NCBI RefSeq assembly: GCF_001936475.1
Contig: NZ_MSPQ01000005.1
Span: 336,996-400,995 of the forward strand
Origin: Algoriphagus marinus
GTDB taxonomy: Bacteria > Bacteroidota > Bacteroidia > Cytophagales > Cyclobacteriaceae
Length of the DNA stretch: 64,000 nt
Reading direction: 5' to 3'
Made by a program: the position numbers and the translations under genes. Below, piece after piece: positions 33,992-42,415 of this stretch (its first letter is position 1; every line of letters begins with the position of its first letter). A model generated the notes under the pieces. That model searched no databases, was not told where the DNA came from, and saw nothing but the letters and a program-made list of their open reading frames with translations.

Positions 33992-34750
33992 ATGAAAAGA
34001 TTTACGCTTCTCACTGGCATCGCCATGCTTATTTCCTTTAGTAGTATTGCTCAGGAAATTGAAAATAAGCTTCACAGCAACGAATTAGAAAAACTTAATC
34101 TTTCATTTCCAATCACTGATACTTTGGTTTTCAACTTCCCAAATGAGGGGAAATTAATTCTTCTCTTCAATAAAGATGAATATGAAATGACAAAACTTGA
34201 GGAACGATTTAAAAAGGTATTGAAGGAAACAACAGATTTTCCCGAGTTCAAGACTTTAACTTATCGGATAAGCGAAGAGTATGGTATCACAAAAGAAGAT
34301 GCTGTTATTCTTGATTTAGAGCGAAACTATTTGCCCCATGTGGATCAACTGGAACTTGGATTAGTCCTTGGGATGGATTATACAGGAGGGGATTTCACTC
34401 CTCAATTTGGAGCGAAGGTGATGTTTAACTTTAAGAAATTTGACATTGGTGCTTCCTTTACCAACACGATATATTTCCCTGACCGAATAGAAAAAAACAT
34501 AAAAGTCAATAGCAATTGGTTCGCAAACACGGAGTTTAGATGGGATCGAAGTGATCCAAAGTCAAATTCTGCAAACACTTTTGGGGTAGGTATTTTGGTT
34601 AATTCTAAAAAAAGTCAATTATTTCAAGGAACCACAATGCAGGCGTTCTATAGAAGGAAAATCAGTAAAGATGTTGCTATCCAAGTAGGCATCATTGGGA
34701 CAGAAAATCTAAAAACCTTTTACCCAACTATAGGGATCAGATTTTGGTAA
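33992..34750 (+). CDS. Predicted outer-membrane protein in the sigma operon
   Basis: A 252-residue protein with a signal peptide (LLTGIAMLISFSSIAQ) and a C-terminal half of barrel-like strands: LGLVLGMDYTGGDFTP, FGAKVMFNFKKFDIGASF, MQAFYRRKISKDVAIQVGI and final strand YPTIGIRFW with a terminal aromatic residue. The N-terminal half is more alpha-helical and polar. It is third in the sigma / membrane / outer-membrane operon and its message ends at the hairpin behind it; it may be the sensed target or the output of the sigma pathway. Confidence 0.65.
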   Translation: MKRFTLLTGIAMLISFSSIAQEIENKLHSNELEKLNLSFPITDTLVFNFPNEGKLILLFNKDEYEMTKLEERFKKVLKETTDFPEFKTLTYRISEEYGITKEDAVILDLERNYLPHVDQLELGLVLGMDYTGGDFTPQFGAKVMFNFKKFDIGASFTNTIYFPDRIEKNIKVNSNWFANTEFRWDRSDPKSNSANTFGVGILVNSKKSQLFQGTTMQAFYRRKISKDVAIQVGIIGTENLKTFYPTIGIRFW

Positions 34751-34754
34751 ACGA

Positions 34755-34785
34755 AAATAGCCGGCTTATCACCGGCTATTTTTCT
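34755..34785 (+). terminator. Terminator of the sigma operon
   Basis: Perfect 10-bp stem (AAATAGCCGG / CCGGCTATTT, loop CTTATCA) followed by a T run, 5 nt after the stop. Confidence 0.9.
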
Positions 34786-34844
34786 TTTTAAGCATTGATA
34801 TATTGATTCTAAAAACTTAGCTCACCATTACCAATCCTAAAATC

Positions 34845-34925
34845 CTCACTAGTTTCTCTTATCCCTCGTTTCTTAATTCTTGAATCTAGTATCTTAGTTC
34901 TAAAGTCTTGATACTTTTCACTAAT
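34845..34925. repeat. Heptamer-periodic intergenic repeat
   Basis: A run of 7-nt units of the type TTAATTC, TTGAATC, TAGTATC, TTAGTTC, TAAAGTC, TTGATAC (34873-34914), with similar but weaker periodicity on either side. It fills the spacer between the sigma-operon terminator and the DUF4293 gene. The complement of these units resembles the tract at 27312. Confidence 0.6.
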
Positions 34926-34934
34926 ATATTTCTT

Positions 34935-35417
34935 CTATCTAATCCGATCTACAGACCTGACTAGCGCCTCATCCTTTCGGATAAATCGGTTAGCTAGCAT
35001 ATTAGAAACCATCGCTACCAGAATCGCCCAAAAACCTATTTGATAAGTACCTGCCTCTTGAGCATTGATAGCTGTGTTTATACCATTGGTAGTCAAGAAA
35101 ACAGCAACTACCAAACCCACCATCACAAGGCTATTCATCATATTGATCAGCATCTGACGACCTCTATTGGCATATTGGAAAATCGAAATCAAGGCTAAAA
35201 GTCCCGCGAAAGCGGCCAGAGTACCGATGTACCATTTGGATGAAGACTGAATCAATTCCCCTGAAGCATCAAAATTACTCAAAGCAAAAGCAGTAAGATT
35301 CCAAGAATCTCCAGTTCCGGAATTGGTTTGTAATTGCTCCCAAAGAGGCATTCCGATGGTCACACCCATAGCGATGACTACTAAAAACAAGAATATGGTT
35401 TGTACGCGCTGAATCAT
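34935..35417 (-). CDS. DUF4293 membrane protein
   Basis: A 160-residue four-helix membrane protein fitting the Bacteroidetes-specific DUF4293 family (MIQRVQTIFLFLVVIAMGV start; ANRGRQMLINMMNSLVMVGLVV in the middle; FIRKDEALVRSVDRIR basic tail). Helices are near residues 5-24, 62-80, 91-108 and 123-140. A basic tail suggests cytoplasmic C-terminus. Divergent from truA. Function of the family is unknown to me. Confidence 0.85.
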   Translation of the reverse strand: MIQRVQTIFLFLVVIAMGVTIGMPLWEQLQTNSGTGDSWNLTAFALSNFDASGELIQSSSKWYIGTLAAFAGLLALISIFQYANRGRQMLINMMNSLVMVGLVVAVFLTTNGINTAINAQEAGTYQIGFWAILVAMVSNMLANRFIRKDEALVRSVDRIR

Positions 35418-35503
35418 TGTTGTTTATTTTTTTGGCAAAGAAAAGCGGTTCTTAAATGCTTTCCAAGGAATGGAAGTTTCTTAGCGGAATTGAAGGGGAA
35501 TAG

Positions 35504-35511
35504 TATCTTTG
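35504..35511 (+). promoter_or_regulatory. TAnnTTTG -7 element upstream of truA
   Basis: TATCTTTG followed by C, 8 nt before the ATG of truA. The divergent strand carries a TTTCTTTG-like element for DUF4293, 20 nt from an upstream TTG. The expected transcription start near the ATG suggests a very short leader. Confidence 0.5.
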
Positions 35512-35518
35512 CAAACTT

Positions 35519-36277
35519 ATGAGTGGAGTCAAGCGTTTTTTTCTGGAATTGAGCTACAAAGGCACCCCTTTTCATGGTTGGCAAATCCAAGAAAATTCAT
35601 TTTCAGTACAAGAATCAGTTGAATCAGCACTGAGCACCTATTTTAGAACGCCCGTTACCGTAGTTGGTAGTGGTCGGACTGACACTGGGGTACATGCTAG
35701 TATGCAGGTCTGTCATTTTGAAACAGATTTACCGTTTGAAAAGGAAAAGTTCCTCAAAGCAATAAATGGTATTCTCCCAAAGGAAATAGCCATACATTCG
35801 ATCAGGGAAGTGATACCTACAGCACATGCGAGATTTGATGCCAAAAAGCGATCTTATGTTTATCGGATTATCTTTCGCAAAAACCCATTTCTTGATGAAT
35901 TAGCCTGGAGGTGCTTTTACAATCCTGATGTGATTCAGATGAATCTAGCAGCAGAAGTCTTGTTGAGACATGAAGATTTCGAGTGTTTTAGTAAGGTGAA
36001 CACTGCGGTAAAACACTTCCGCTGTCAAATAATGTCTGCCTATTGGGAACAAAAAGACGGCGAATTGTTATTTCATATAACTGCCAATCGATTTCTCAGA
36101 GGGATGGTAAGAACAATAGTGGGAACCCTCTTGGAAGTGGGTTACCATCATAGAAAAGCTGATGAAATGGATCAGATTATCCTTTCCAGAGACCGGAAAA
36201 AAGCGGGAAAATCGGCACCGGCAAAAGGCTTGTTTTTGAGTCGAGTCGAATATCCTGAAAAAATCTATTTAGACTAA
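35519..36277 (+). CDS. truA: tRNA pseudouridine synthase A
   Basis: A 252-residue TruA. The catalytic aspartate is Asp55 in GSGRTDTGVHA, and FHGWQIQ, SYVYRI and NRFLRGMVRTIVGTLLEVG are further TruA signatures. It should modify uridines 38-40 of tRNA anticodon stems. It lies next to the ABC exporter gene in the same reading frame (see finding). Confidence 0.97.
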   Translation: MSGVKRFFLELSYKGTPFHGWQIQENSFSVQESVESALSTYFRTPVTVVGSGRTDTGVHASMQVCHFETDLPFEKEKFLKAINGILPKEIAIHSIREVIPTAHARFDAKKRSYVYRIIFRKNPFLDELAWRCFYNPDVIQMNLAAEVLLRHEDFECFSKVNTAVKHFRCQIMSAYWEQKDGELLFHITANRFLRGMVRTIVGTLLEVGYHHRKADEMDQIILSRDRKKAGKSAPAKGLFLSRVEYPEKIYLD

Positions 36278-36283
36278 ACTATT

Positions 36284-38056
36284 TTGAGCTTAGAAAAAGA
36301 AAAAGAATCCTCCGGAGAAATTGTTGACACCAAAGTCCTCAAGAAGCTTTACAATTTTGTAAAGCCCTATAAGCCACAATTCTACTTTTTGGTGTTTCTG
36401 ACAATTGCTTTGGCAATATTGGCTCCAACCCGACCCTATTTTATTCAGGTTGCTATAGACGACTATGTCACAGTGGGTGATGGCGCAGGCCTGTTGAAGA
36501 TTATCTATCTCCTGGTTGTATTGATGATCCTTCAAGCCTTGGTGCAATGGGCTCACACCTACTACTCAGGGTGGATTGGACAAGTGATTATTCGGGATAT
36601 CAGGGTTCAGCTCTATCAGCATTTGCTCAAGCTCCGCTTGAAATTCTTTGACAACACCCCTATCGGTCGATTAGTAACTCGAAATATTTCAGACATTGAA
36701 ACTTTAGCAGATGTATTCAGCGAAGGTTTGGCGGCAATCATTGGAGATTTACTTCAGTTGGTCACGATTCTTGCAGTGATGTTTTACATTGATTGGAAAT
36801 TGACCTTGGTGAGTTTATGTACGCTCCCTTTGATGGTCATTTCAACCTATGTATTCAAGGAGAAAATCAAAGTCACTTTCAATGATGTTCGAAATGCGGT
36901 TTCCAACCTCAATTCATTCTTGCAAGAGCATATCACTGGGATGAACATCGTACAGATCTTCAATCGTGAAAAAAGAGAATTTGCGAAGTTTGAAGAAATC
37001 AATAAGGAACATGCTCGTGCGCACATTCGATCTGTACTTTACTATTCAATCTATTTCCCAGTTGCGGAGATTATTCAAGCTATTGGAATTGGCCTTGTAG
37101 TTTGGTATGGTGCAGTGGGCGTGTTGGGAATGGATTTACAAATCGGAGTTTTGATTTCCTTCATCATGTATCTGCAATTGTTTTTTCGACCCATTCGGAT
37201 GATTGCTGACCGGTTCAATACGCTTCAAATGGGAGTGGTAAGTTCCTCTAGAATCTTCAAACTACTCGAAAGCAAAGAACATATCGACAATGAGGGAAGC
37301 TTTGCCCCTGAAAAGTTGAAAGGGCATATTGAATTGAAGAGTGTTTGGTTTGCATATGTCGATGAGGACTATGTACTCAAAGACATCAATTTTGAGGTTA
37401 AGCCAGGACAAACTGTTGCGTTGGTGGGAGCAACAGGTGCGGGAAAATCCTCGATTATAAATTTGATTTCACGGTTTTATGAAATCAGCAAAGGCTCGAT
37501 CAGTATCGATGGTCATAACATCAGAGATTTTGAACTGGGAATTTTGCGAAAGCATATCGGAGTCGTAATGCAGGATGTTTTTTTATTTTCAAATACGATC
37601 TATTATAATATCACACTTGGTAATCCAGAAATCACCAGAGAACAAGTGATGTATGCCGCTGAATTGGTCGGTGCAAAACGATTCATTGAGCGATTGCCGG
37701 GAGGTTTGGACTATAATGTAATGGAGCGTGGAGCAACGCTGTCGGTTGGTCAGCGCCAATTGATCTCTTTTGTAAGGGCGATGGTCTATAATCCGGAAAT
37801 TATCATTTTAGATGAAGCCACCTCCTCTGTGGATACAGAAACGGAAGAACTGATACAAGAGGCAATTGATAAAATGATGAAAGGCAGAACCTCCATTGTG
37901 ATTGCCCATCGACTATCCACTATTCAAAAAGCAGATAAAATAATTGTGCTCAATAAGGGCGAAATAGTCGAAACGGGTACACATGACTATTTGCTTGACC
38001 TCGGCGGCTACTATACCCAATTGCATCAGATGCAACTTAAAACAATGGCGATCTAG
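36284..38056 (+). CDS. ABC exporter, type 1 (half-transporter), TTG start
   Basis: A 590-residue exporter. The transmembrane domain (six helices) is followed by an NBD with Walker A GATGAGKSS, signature LSVGQRQLISFVRA (Val in place of Gly, as in MdlB-like exporters), Walker B IIILDEATSSVD and H-loop VIAHRLST. The only start near the beginning is TTG at 36284; the next in-frame ATG falls inside the membrane domain. Upstream in-frame codons are ACT and ATT after the truA stop (TAA at 36275), so the gene is in frame with truA. Substrate is unknown. Confidence 0.9.
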   Translation: MSLEKEKESSGEIVDTKVLKKLYNFVKPYKPQFYFLVFLTIALAILAPTRPYFIQVAIDDYVTVGDGAGLLKIIYLLVVLMILQALVQWAHTYYSGWIGQVIIRDIRVQLYQHLLKLRLKFFDNTPIGRLVTRNISDIETLADVFSEGLAAIIGDLLQLVTILAVMFYIDWKLTLVSLCTLPLMVISTYVFKEKIKVTFNDVRNAVSNLNSFLQEHITGMNIVQIFNREKREFAKFEEINKEHARAHIRSVLYYSIYFPVAEIIQAIGIGLVVWYGAVGVLGMDLQIGVLISFIMYLQLFFRPIRMIADRFNTLQMGVVSSSRIFKLLESKEHIDNEGSFAPEKLKGHIELKSVWFAYVDEDYVLKDINFEVKPGQTVALVGATGAGKSSIINLISRFYEISKGSISIDGHNIRDFELGILRKHIGVVMQDVFLFSNTIYYNITLGNPEITREQVMYAAELVGAKRFIERLPGGLDYNVMERGATLSVGQRQLISFVRAMVYNPEIIILDEATSSVDTETEELIQEAIDKMMKGRTSIVIAHRLSTIQKADKIIVLNKGEIVETGTHDYLLDLGGYYTQLHQMQLKTMAI

Positions 38057-38095
38057 CCTGATTTTTGCGACAATTCGGAAAAATATTAATCACTC

Positions 38096-38686
38096 ATGAA
38101 GTACAAAATCATTCTAGCAATCTTATTTATTCCTTTTTTCACTTTCGCTCAAGAGCGAAGCATTGGTCTCAGACTTGGTGAGCCGCTTTCGATTACTTAC
38201 AAAGACTTTATCTCCGATTACATCTCCTATGAGTTTATGCTGGGAAGTGCGGGACTCAACGGGAATAGCTATTACCAGCGTGATTTTGAAAACAACCCAC
38301 CTAGTAATAATGCCTTTTATGTTGCCCACTCTTCCAAAAAAGGGATTTCTCTCAATGCAAGAATGGCATACAACGAGGATTTTACTGAGACTTTCGGGAT
38401 CGAGCAAGGCTATCTACTCGCTTATGGAGGCGCTGGGATTCAGTTGCGGACAGCAAATATCACCTATACCTATGCTACAGGGATAGTTAGTCAGCCTGGA
38501 GTTCCCTTGCTTGAGGAGCAGCGAACAAACGTTGACTTTGGCCCTGAGGCTTTTATCGGTGCAGAATATTACTTTGATGACCTTCCGATAAATATTTTTG
38601 CGGAGGCTGGCTTTTTCTTAGAACTCTTGGATCGAGTGGGTCATGTAAAAGGACAAGGGGCAATTGGAATCAGATATATTTTCTGA
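38096..38686 (+). CDS. Predicted outer-membrane beta-barrel protein
   Basis: A 196-residue exported protein (signal ILAILFIPFFTFAQ) with repeated strands: GLRLGEPLSITYKDF, YISYEFMLGSAG, GISLNARMAYN, GAGIQLRTANITYTYA and a last strand GAIGIRYIF ending in Phe. It may be an eight- or ten-stranded barrel. It is followed 2 nt later by a second small gene. No family assigned. Confidence 0.65.
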   Translation: MKYKIILAILFIPFFTFAQERSIGLRLGEPLSITYKDFISDYISYEFMLGSAGLNGNSYYQRDFENNPPSNNAFYVAHSSKKGISLNARMAYNEDFTETFGIEQGYLLAYGGAGIQLRTANITYTYATGIVSQPGVPLLEEQRTNVDFGPEAFIGAEYYFDDLPINIFAEAGFFLELLDRVGHVKGQGAIGIRYIF

Positions 38687-38688
38687 CA

Positions 38689-39204
38689 ATGAAAAAACGT
38701 ATTTTATTTGGATTGATTTTTTTGGCCCTAGTAGCAGTGCTTGGATTTTGGGGCTTTGACAGATTGGGAGGGAATAATCCCATCATCATTGAACTAGTTG
38801 ATTCCAAGCCTGAAAGTCTTGCTGGCAGAACCTTTGAGGGAATTCCTCAGGATGAAAAACTTGCGAATTATTTCGAAGAAATACAGACTCAAAAAGGGCT
38901 GAAGCCCGGAACTTATCTTCATACGATTTACGAGGTGGAACCAGCGGGGAAACTAGATACCATGAAGGTTTTCGTCGGAATTAATCAAGCTGTACCCCTG
39001 AATGATTTTGAGTTTAAAACTTTTGACACAAATGGCTATCTAGTAGCCAAAATATCCGGGAGTAGATGGGTGATGCCGGGACCGGATGCGATTAAAGAAA
39101 AACTTCAAAACTATGCTCAAGAAAATGGGCTGGAGCTAAATGGTATTTTTATTGATAAGATTATATCCGAAAAGGAAGTCCATGTCCTTGCACTTTTGAA
39201 GTAA
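38689..39204 (+). CDS. Membrane-anchored GyrI-like (effector-binding) protein
   Basis: A 171-residue protein with an N-terminal hydrophobic helix (ILFGLIFLALVAVLGFWGF) and a domain resembling the GyrI-like/effector-binding fold: MKVFVGINQAVPLND, YLVAKISGSRWVMPGPDAI, then LNGIFIDKIISEKEVHVLALL. It lacks a HTH, unlike transcription activators with this domain, so it may bind a ligand at the membrane. Starts 2 nt after the barrel gene; the two are likely co-transcribed. Confidence 0.55.
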   Translation: MKKRILFGLIFLALVAVLGFWGFDRLGGNNPIIIELVDSKPESLAGRTFEGIPQDEKLANYFEEIQTQKGLKPGTYLHTIYEVEPAGKLDTMKVFVGINQAVPLNDFEFKTFDTNGYLVAKISGSRWVMPGPDAIKEKLQNYAQENGLELNGIFIDKIISEKEVHVLALLK

Positions 39205-39337
39205 TTCTAAGAGCATACCTGAAGTTGATCATTTTTTTAAAACTTGTTTTCCAAACACTTATATGGTGATTAAGCTTTTTTAACGAACAAAATTTTATTC
39301 TTTCTCGTGAAAGAAATCGTACCTAACACCAAACACA

Positions 39338-39862
39338 ATGAAAAAGCTAAACTTACTTGCTCTCTCGATCATTATTCTAATCGGCTTTCAAGCATGTGAG
39401 GGTCCAGTGGGACCTCCTGGACTTGATGGGCTTGATGGGGTAAATATTGTATCTAAAGTTTTTGAAGTTGAGGTCAATTTCACCCAAGCGAACAATTACA
39501 TCGAAAAATTAATATTTGAGGAAGCGAACATCGAAAGTGATGTGGTTTTAGCTTTTATCGAGTGGGAAATAGACGGAGGCAAGTCTGTTTGGAGAGCCCT
39601 TCCTCAGACCGTTTTCTTCAACGAAGGTGGGGTATTGATCTACAATTATGATTTCACGCTAGATGATTTCAGGTTATTCTTAGACGGTGCTATCAATCCT
39701 GCTAATCTTGGGGAAGAATGGAGATTAAATCAATTATTCAGAGTGATTGTCGTTCCAGGCGATTATGCCTCTAGTAGAATCGACTTTACCAACTATGAGG
39801 CTGTCACTGCTATGCTCGGCTTAAAAGATGAAGATTTTAAAAGAATTGACTTGAAAAAGTAA
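39338..39862 (+). CDS. Lipoprotein with short collagen-like segment
   Basis: A 174-residue lipoprotein (signal LLALSIIILIGFQAC, Cys20). Right after the cysteine is a short Gly-X-Y run, GPVGPPGLDGLDG, which gives a collagen-like linker. The globular domain that follows (ESDVVLAFIEWEIDGGKSVWRALPQTVFFN, with later FRVIVVPGDYA) is of unknown fold. Such 'CEGPxGPPG' lipoproteins are common in Bacteroidetes. Ends with its own terminator. Confidence 0.65.
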   Translation: MKKLNLLALSIIILIGFQACEGPVGPPGLDGLDGVNIVSKVFEVEVNFTQANNYIEKLIFEEANIESDVVLAFIEWEIDGGKSVWRALPQTVFFNEGGVLIYNYDFTLDDFRLFLDGAINPANLGEEWRLNQLFRVIVVPGDYASSRIDFTNYEAVTAMLGLKDEDFKRIDLKK

Positions 39863-39904
39863 TATTCAATACAAAGTACATTACCTAAACCAACTGATTA
39901 CCAC

Positions 39905-39937
39905 AAACAGGAAGGAGAAATCTCCCTCCTGTTTTTT
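39905..39937 (+). terminator. Terminator after the collagen-like lipoprotein
   Basis: A long stem (AAACAGGAAGGAGA with TCTCCCTCCTGTTT, one mismatch) and a run of seven T. Confidence 0.85.
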
Positions 39938-39977
39938 TATGTTCCAATTTTCCAGAGTCCAAATAAAATTTGCTCCT

Positions 39978-39985
39978 TATCTTTG
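39978..39985 (+). promoter_or_regulatory. TAnnTTTG element of hemE
   Basis: TATCTTTG (followed by C) lies 5 nt before the ATG at 39991. If the initiation site is the usual few bases downstream, the hemE mRNA would be nearly leaderless. No convincing -33 element seen. Confidence 0.5.
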
Positions 39986-39990
39986 CACCC

Positions 39991-41016
39991 ATGCAATTAC
40001 AAAATGACTTGCTGCTAAGAGCCGCAAAGGGAGAGAAAACAGAACGAACACCAGTTTGGTTGATGCGTCAGGCAGGTAGAATTTTACCTGAATATAGAGC
40101 TGTCCGGGAAAGCGTAAGTGGATTTATCGAACTCGCACAAACCCCTGAACTTGCTGCCGAGGTAACCATTCAGCCTGTGGATATTTTAGGTGTAGATGCT
40201 GCAATTATTTTTTCTGATATTCTCGTAATTCCGGAGGCGATGGGATTACCCTATGAAATGGTGGAGAAAAGAGGCCCTTTTTTTCCAAACACAGTCAGAT
40301 CAGAGGCAGACCTAAAAAAACTCCGCGTAGCCGATGGGGCAAATGACCTCAGCTATGTGATCAAAGCAATCGAAATAACCAAGAAAAATCTAGCTGGTCG
40401 AGTCCCTCTAATCGGGTTTGCAGGTGCTCCTTGGACCATTTTTGCGTATATGGTTGAAGGATCAGGTTCGAAGACTTTCTCTAAAGCAAGAGAGATGCTC
40501 TACACCCAACCAAAATTTTCACACCAGTTGCTTCAGATGATTACTGACAGTACTATCAACTATCTGAAAGCACAGATCAACGCAGGAGCTGATTTAGTCC
40601 AGATTTTTGACAGCTGGGCAGGAATTTTAGGACCGAAGCAATATGCTGAGTTTTCCTATCCATACATTTCACAGATCTGCAATGCAATCAGCGAAGTACC
40701 TAAGACTGTTTTTGCCAAAGGCGCATTTTTTGCCCGAGAAGAAATGGGGATGTTGAATTGTGAGACAATAGGTCTGGATTGGAACATGGGAATAGCTGAA
40801 TCCAGAAAATTAATTGGAGAAAACAAAACGCTTCAAGGAAACCTCGACCCTGCTGCACTATACGGAAATCCAGATCAAGTAAGGGAAGCAACCATTGATA
40901 TGATGGACCAATTTAAAGGGACACGTCATATTGCTAATCTTGGACATGGTGTCTATCCAGACATTGATCCTGCGATGGTGAAAGTATTTATTGAGACGGT
41001 GAAGAATTATTGCTAA
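39991..41016 (+). CDS. hemE: Uroporphyrinogen decarboxylase
   Basis: A 341-residue HemE. The ATG at 39991 (not 39970) is preferred since it gives [30 protein letters not shown] with the conserved arginine loop. [35 protein letters not shown] and the substrate loop [11 protein letters not shown] follow, then GLDWNMGI and [12 protein letters not shown]. It converts uroporphyrinogen III to coproporphyrinogen III. Its end overlaps the convergent NTPase stop by 4 nt. Confidence 0.96.
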   Translation: MQLQNDLLLRAAKGEKTERTPVWLMRQAGRILPEYRAVRESVSGFIELAQTPELAAEVTIQPVDILGVDAAIIFSDILVIPEAMGLPYEMVEKRGPFFPNTVRSEADLKKLRVADGANDLSYVIKAIEITKKNLAGRVPLIGFAGAPWTIFAYMVEGSGSKTFSKAREMLYTQPKFSHQLLQMITDSTINYLKAQINAGADLVQIFDSWAGILGPKQYAEFSYPYISQICNAISEVPKTVFAKGAFFAREEMGMLNCETIGLDWNMGIAESRKLIGENKTLQGNLDPAALYGNPDQVREATIDMMDQFKGTRHIANLGHGVYPDIDPAMVKVFIETVKNYC

Positions 41017-41498
41017 TTCAGCTCCGTCTCTTCGGAGTTCATCAACTGCTCAAAATCTATAACAGTTATCGGAAAGCGATCGAGCTGGAAAGTTTCGATC
41101 GCCTCTTCTACAATCCCTGATCGGAGAACAATCACTAATTTGCCAGAGTAATTCTGAAGCGTATATCGAAGCAACTCGGCGAAGCCTTCTCCTTTAAATT
41201 CTAAGGGCCCGATTTCATCAAAAATCAATTCAGGCGCGTGAAACTGATCACGAACGTGTCGATCCACTCGTTCAAAGGATTGATTTGAAAATGAATATTT
41301 TCCCACTTTCAGGTTGCCTCCCAGCTCTTCCATGGGGATCGATATCTGATTTGGAATCAATAAAAAGTTTCTTTTTTCCAGAATAAAAGGACTGAGAAAA
41401 CCTGCAGATCCACTTTTATGCTTCTGAAGCCAGGTAGTCTTCCCTGCTCTTTTTTCTCCTGTAAGAATGATGATTCTTAGAGACTGATCTGTACCCAT
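41013..41498 (-). CDS. Nucleoside-triphosphatase (THEP1-like P-loop NTPase)
   Basis: A 161-residue P-loop NTPase. Walker A reads [10 protein letters not shown] near residues 14-23, Walker [13 protein letters not shown] near 92-103. The arrangement fits the NTPase/THEP1 family that hydrolyses nucleoside triphosphates; the family has unclear physiological roles. Its start lies inside the last 22 nt of the upstream membrane-protein gene, and this gene, the membrane protein and a MOSC protein form a coupled triplet. See the finding. Confidence 0.75.
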   Translation of the reverse strand: MGTDQSLRIIILTGEKRAGKTTWLQKHKSGSAGFLSPFILEKRNFLLIPNQISIPMEELGGNLKVGKYSFSNQSFERVDRHVRDQFHAPELIFDEIGPLEFKGEGFAELLRYTLQNYSGKLVIVLRSGIVEEAIETFQLDRFPITVIDFEQLMNSEETELN

Positions 41499-42415
41499 GT
41501 TTTTACAAAAAAAGGAATTCGTTGGAAGGTCTTTTGCCCTGAAGCAGCTCTCCAGGAGATTTTAAGATTTTTACGCATCTCAGGAAGAATGCCTTCAATC
41601 AGATTGATCTCCCGTAGTAGTCCCGATCTCCTATTTCCCAGAAAAGCGAACAGTGCTTTTTTGACCAAAGGTCCTAAAACCAATTGCCAGGCAGTAAGGA
41701 TAATTGCAGCTCTTAAACTCATTTCTCTAAAAGAAGCTGGAATAAATGGAATAAAATAAATCACCGCCAATAATGCGATGATAGACCACTCGAAATTTAT
41801 TTTCCGATTCTTTTTGGCAGAGGTAACTATCTGTTCTTCTTCTGAAGTCACGGGTGTTCGCTTAGCGACCAAGGTCACTTTCCCGATCATCCATCCGGCA
41901 ATAATCCCGGTCACTAGGTAAATCCCAAGGTAGCTCAATACCAAATTTTTGGCACTTAGAATCGTAGACAAAAAAGGGAAGTATTCTACAATAGAGAGCA
42001 TAAACTCATCCAGTGCATCCCAAAAGCCCATTCCAAAAATAATCGTCAAACTGATAAGCTTCATTGTGGCTGACTGCAGGTATGCAAAAACTGTGACAAG
42101 CATTCTTCCAGCTTTCTGAGACCGAACCAATGAAAGAATTATTGCTCCAAAAGTCCCTTGTAATGCAACTGATAAAAATGCTCCAAGTGGTGCATGCGGG
42201 CTGAGTAGCATCTTAAATACCAAAACGATTAGCGTGGCATGAATCACTTTTTTTGAACTGCCCGTAGCGGTATAAATCAAGGAAATAAATAGCGCCGAAA
42301 AGCATGCGATAAAAACACCTGCAAGCGGAATTCGAAAAGCATGGAGTAATCCACCCAGAAATGTCTCTGTCAATACCCAAAGGGCTATAAGTCGATAATA
42401 TCGCTTGCTGATCAT
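41477..42415 (-). CDS. Multi-pass membrane protein of unknown function
   Basis: A 312-residue polytopic membrane protein with about seven to eight hydrophobic segments (e.g. FRIPLAGVFIACFSALFISLI, LGIYLVTGIIAGWMIG, WSIIALLAVIYFIPFIP) and a basic C-terminal region. The layout resembles small-molecule or vitamin-transport S components but no family motif is visible. It overlaps the MOSC gene (4 nt) and the NTPase gene (22 nt), so the three must be made together; an ECF-like transporter is one guess. Confidence 0.55.
   Translation of the reverse strand: MISKRYYRLIALWVLTETFLGGLLHAFRIPLAGVFIACFSALFISLIYTATGSSKKVIHATLIVLVFKMLLSPHAPLGAFLSVALQGTFGAIILSLVRSQKAGRMLVTVFAYLQSATMKLISLTIIFGMGFWDALDEFMLSIVEYFPFLSTILSAKNLVLSYLGIYLVTGIIAGWMIGKVTLVAKRTPVTSEEEQIVTSAKKNRKINFEWSIIALLAVIYFIPFIPASFREMSLRAAIILTAWQLVLGPLVKKALFAFLGNRRSGLLREINLIEGILPEMRKNLKISWRAASGQKTFQRIPFFVKTWVQISL

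Noticed and set aside
39403..39440. The Gly-Pro-rich run in the lipoprotein as a true collagen domain
   Set aside because: Only a few Gly-X-Y triplets, too short for a triple helix; it is a linker.
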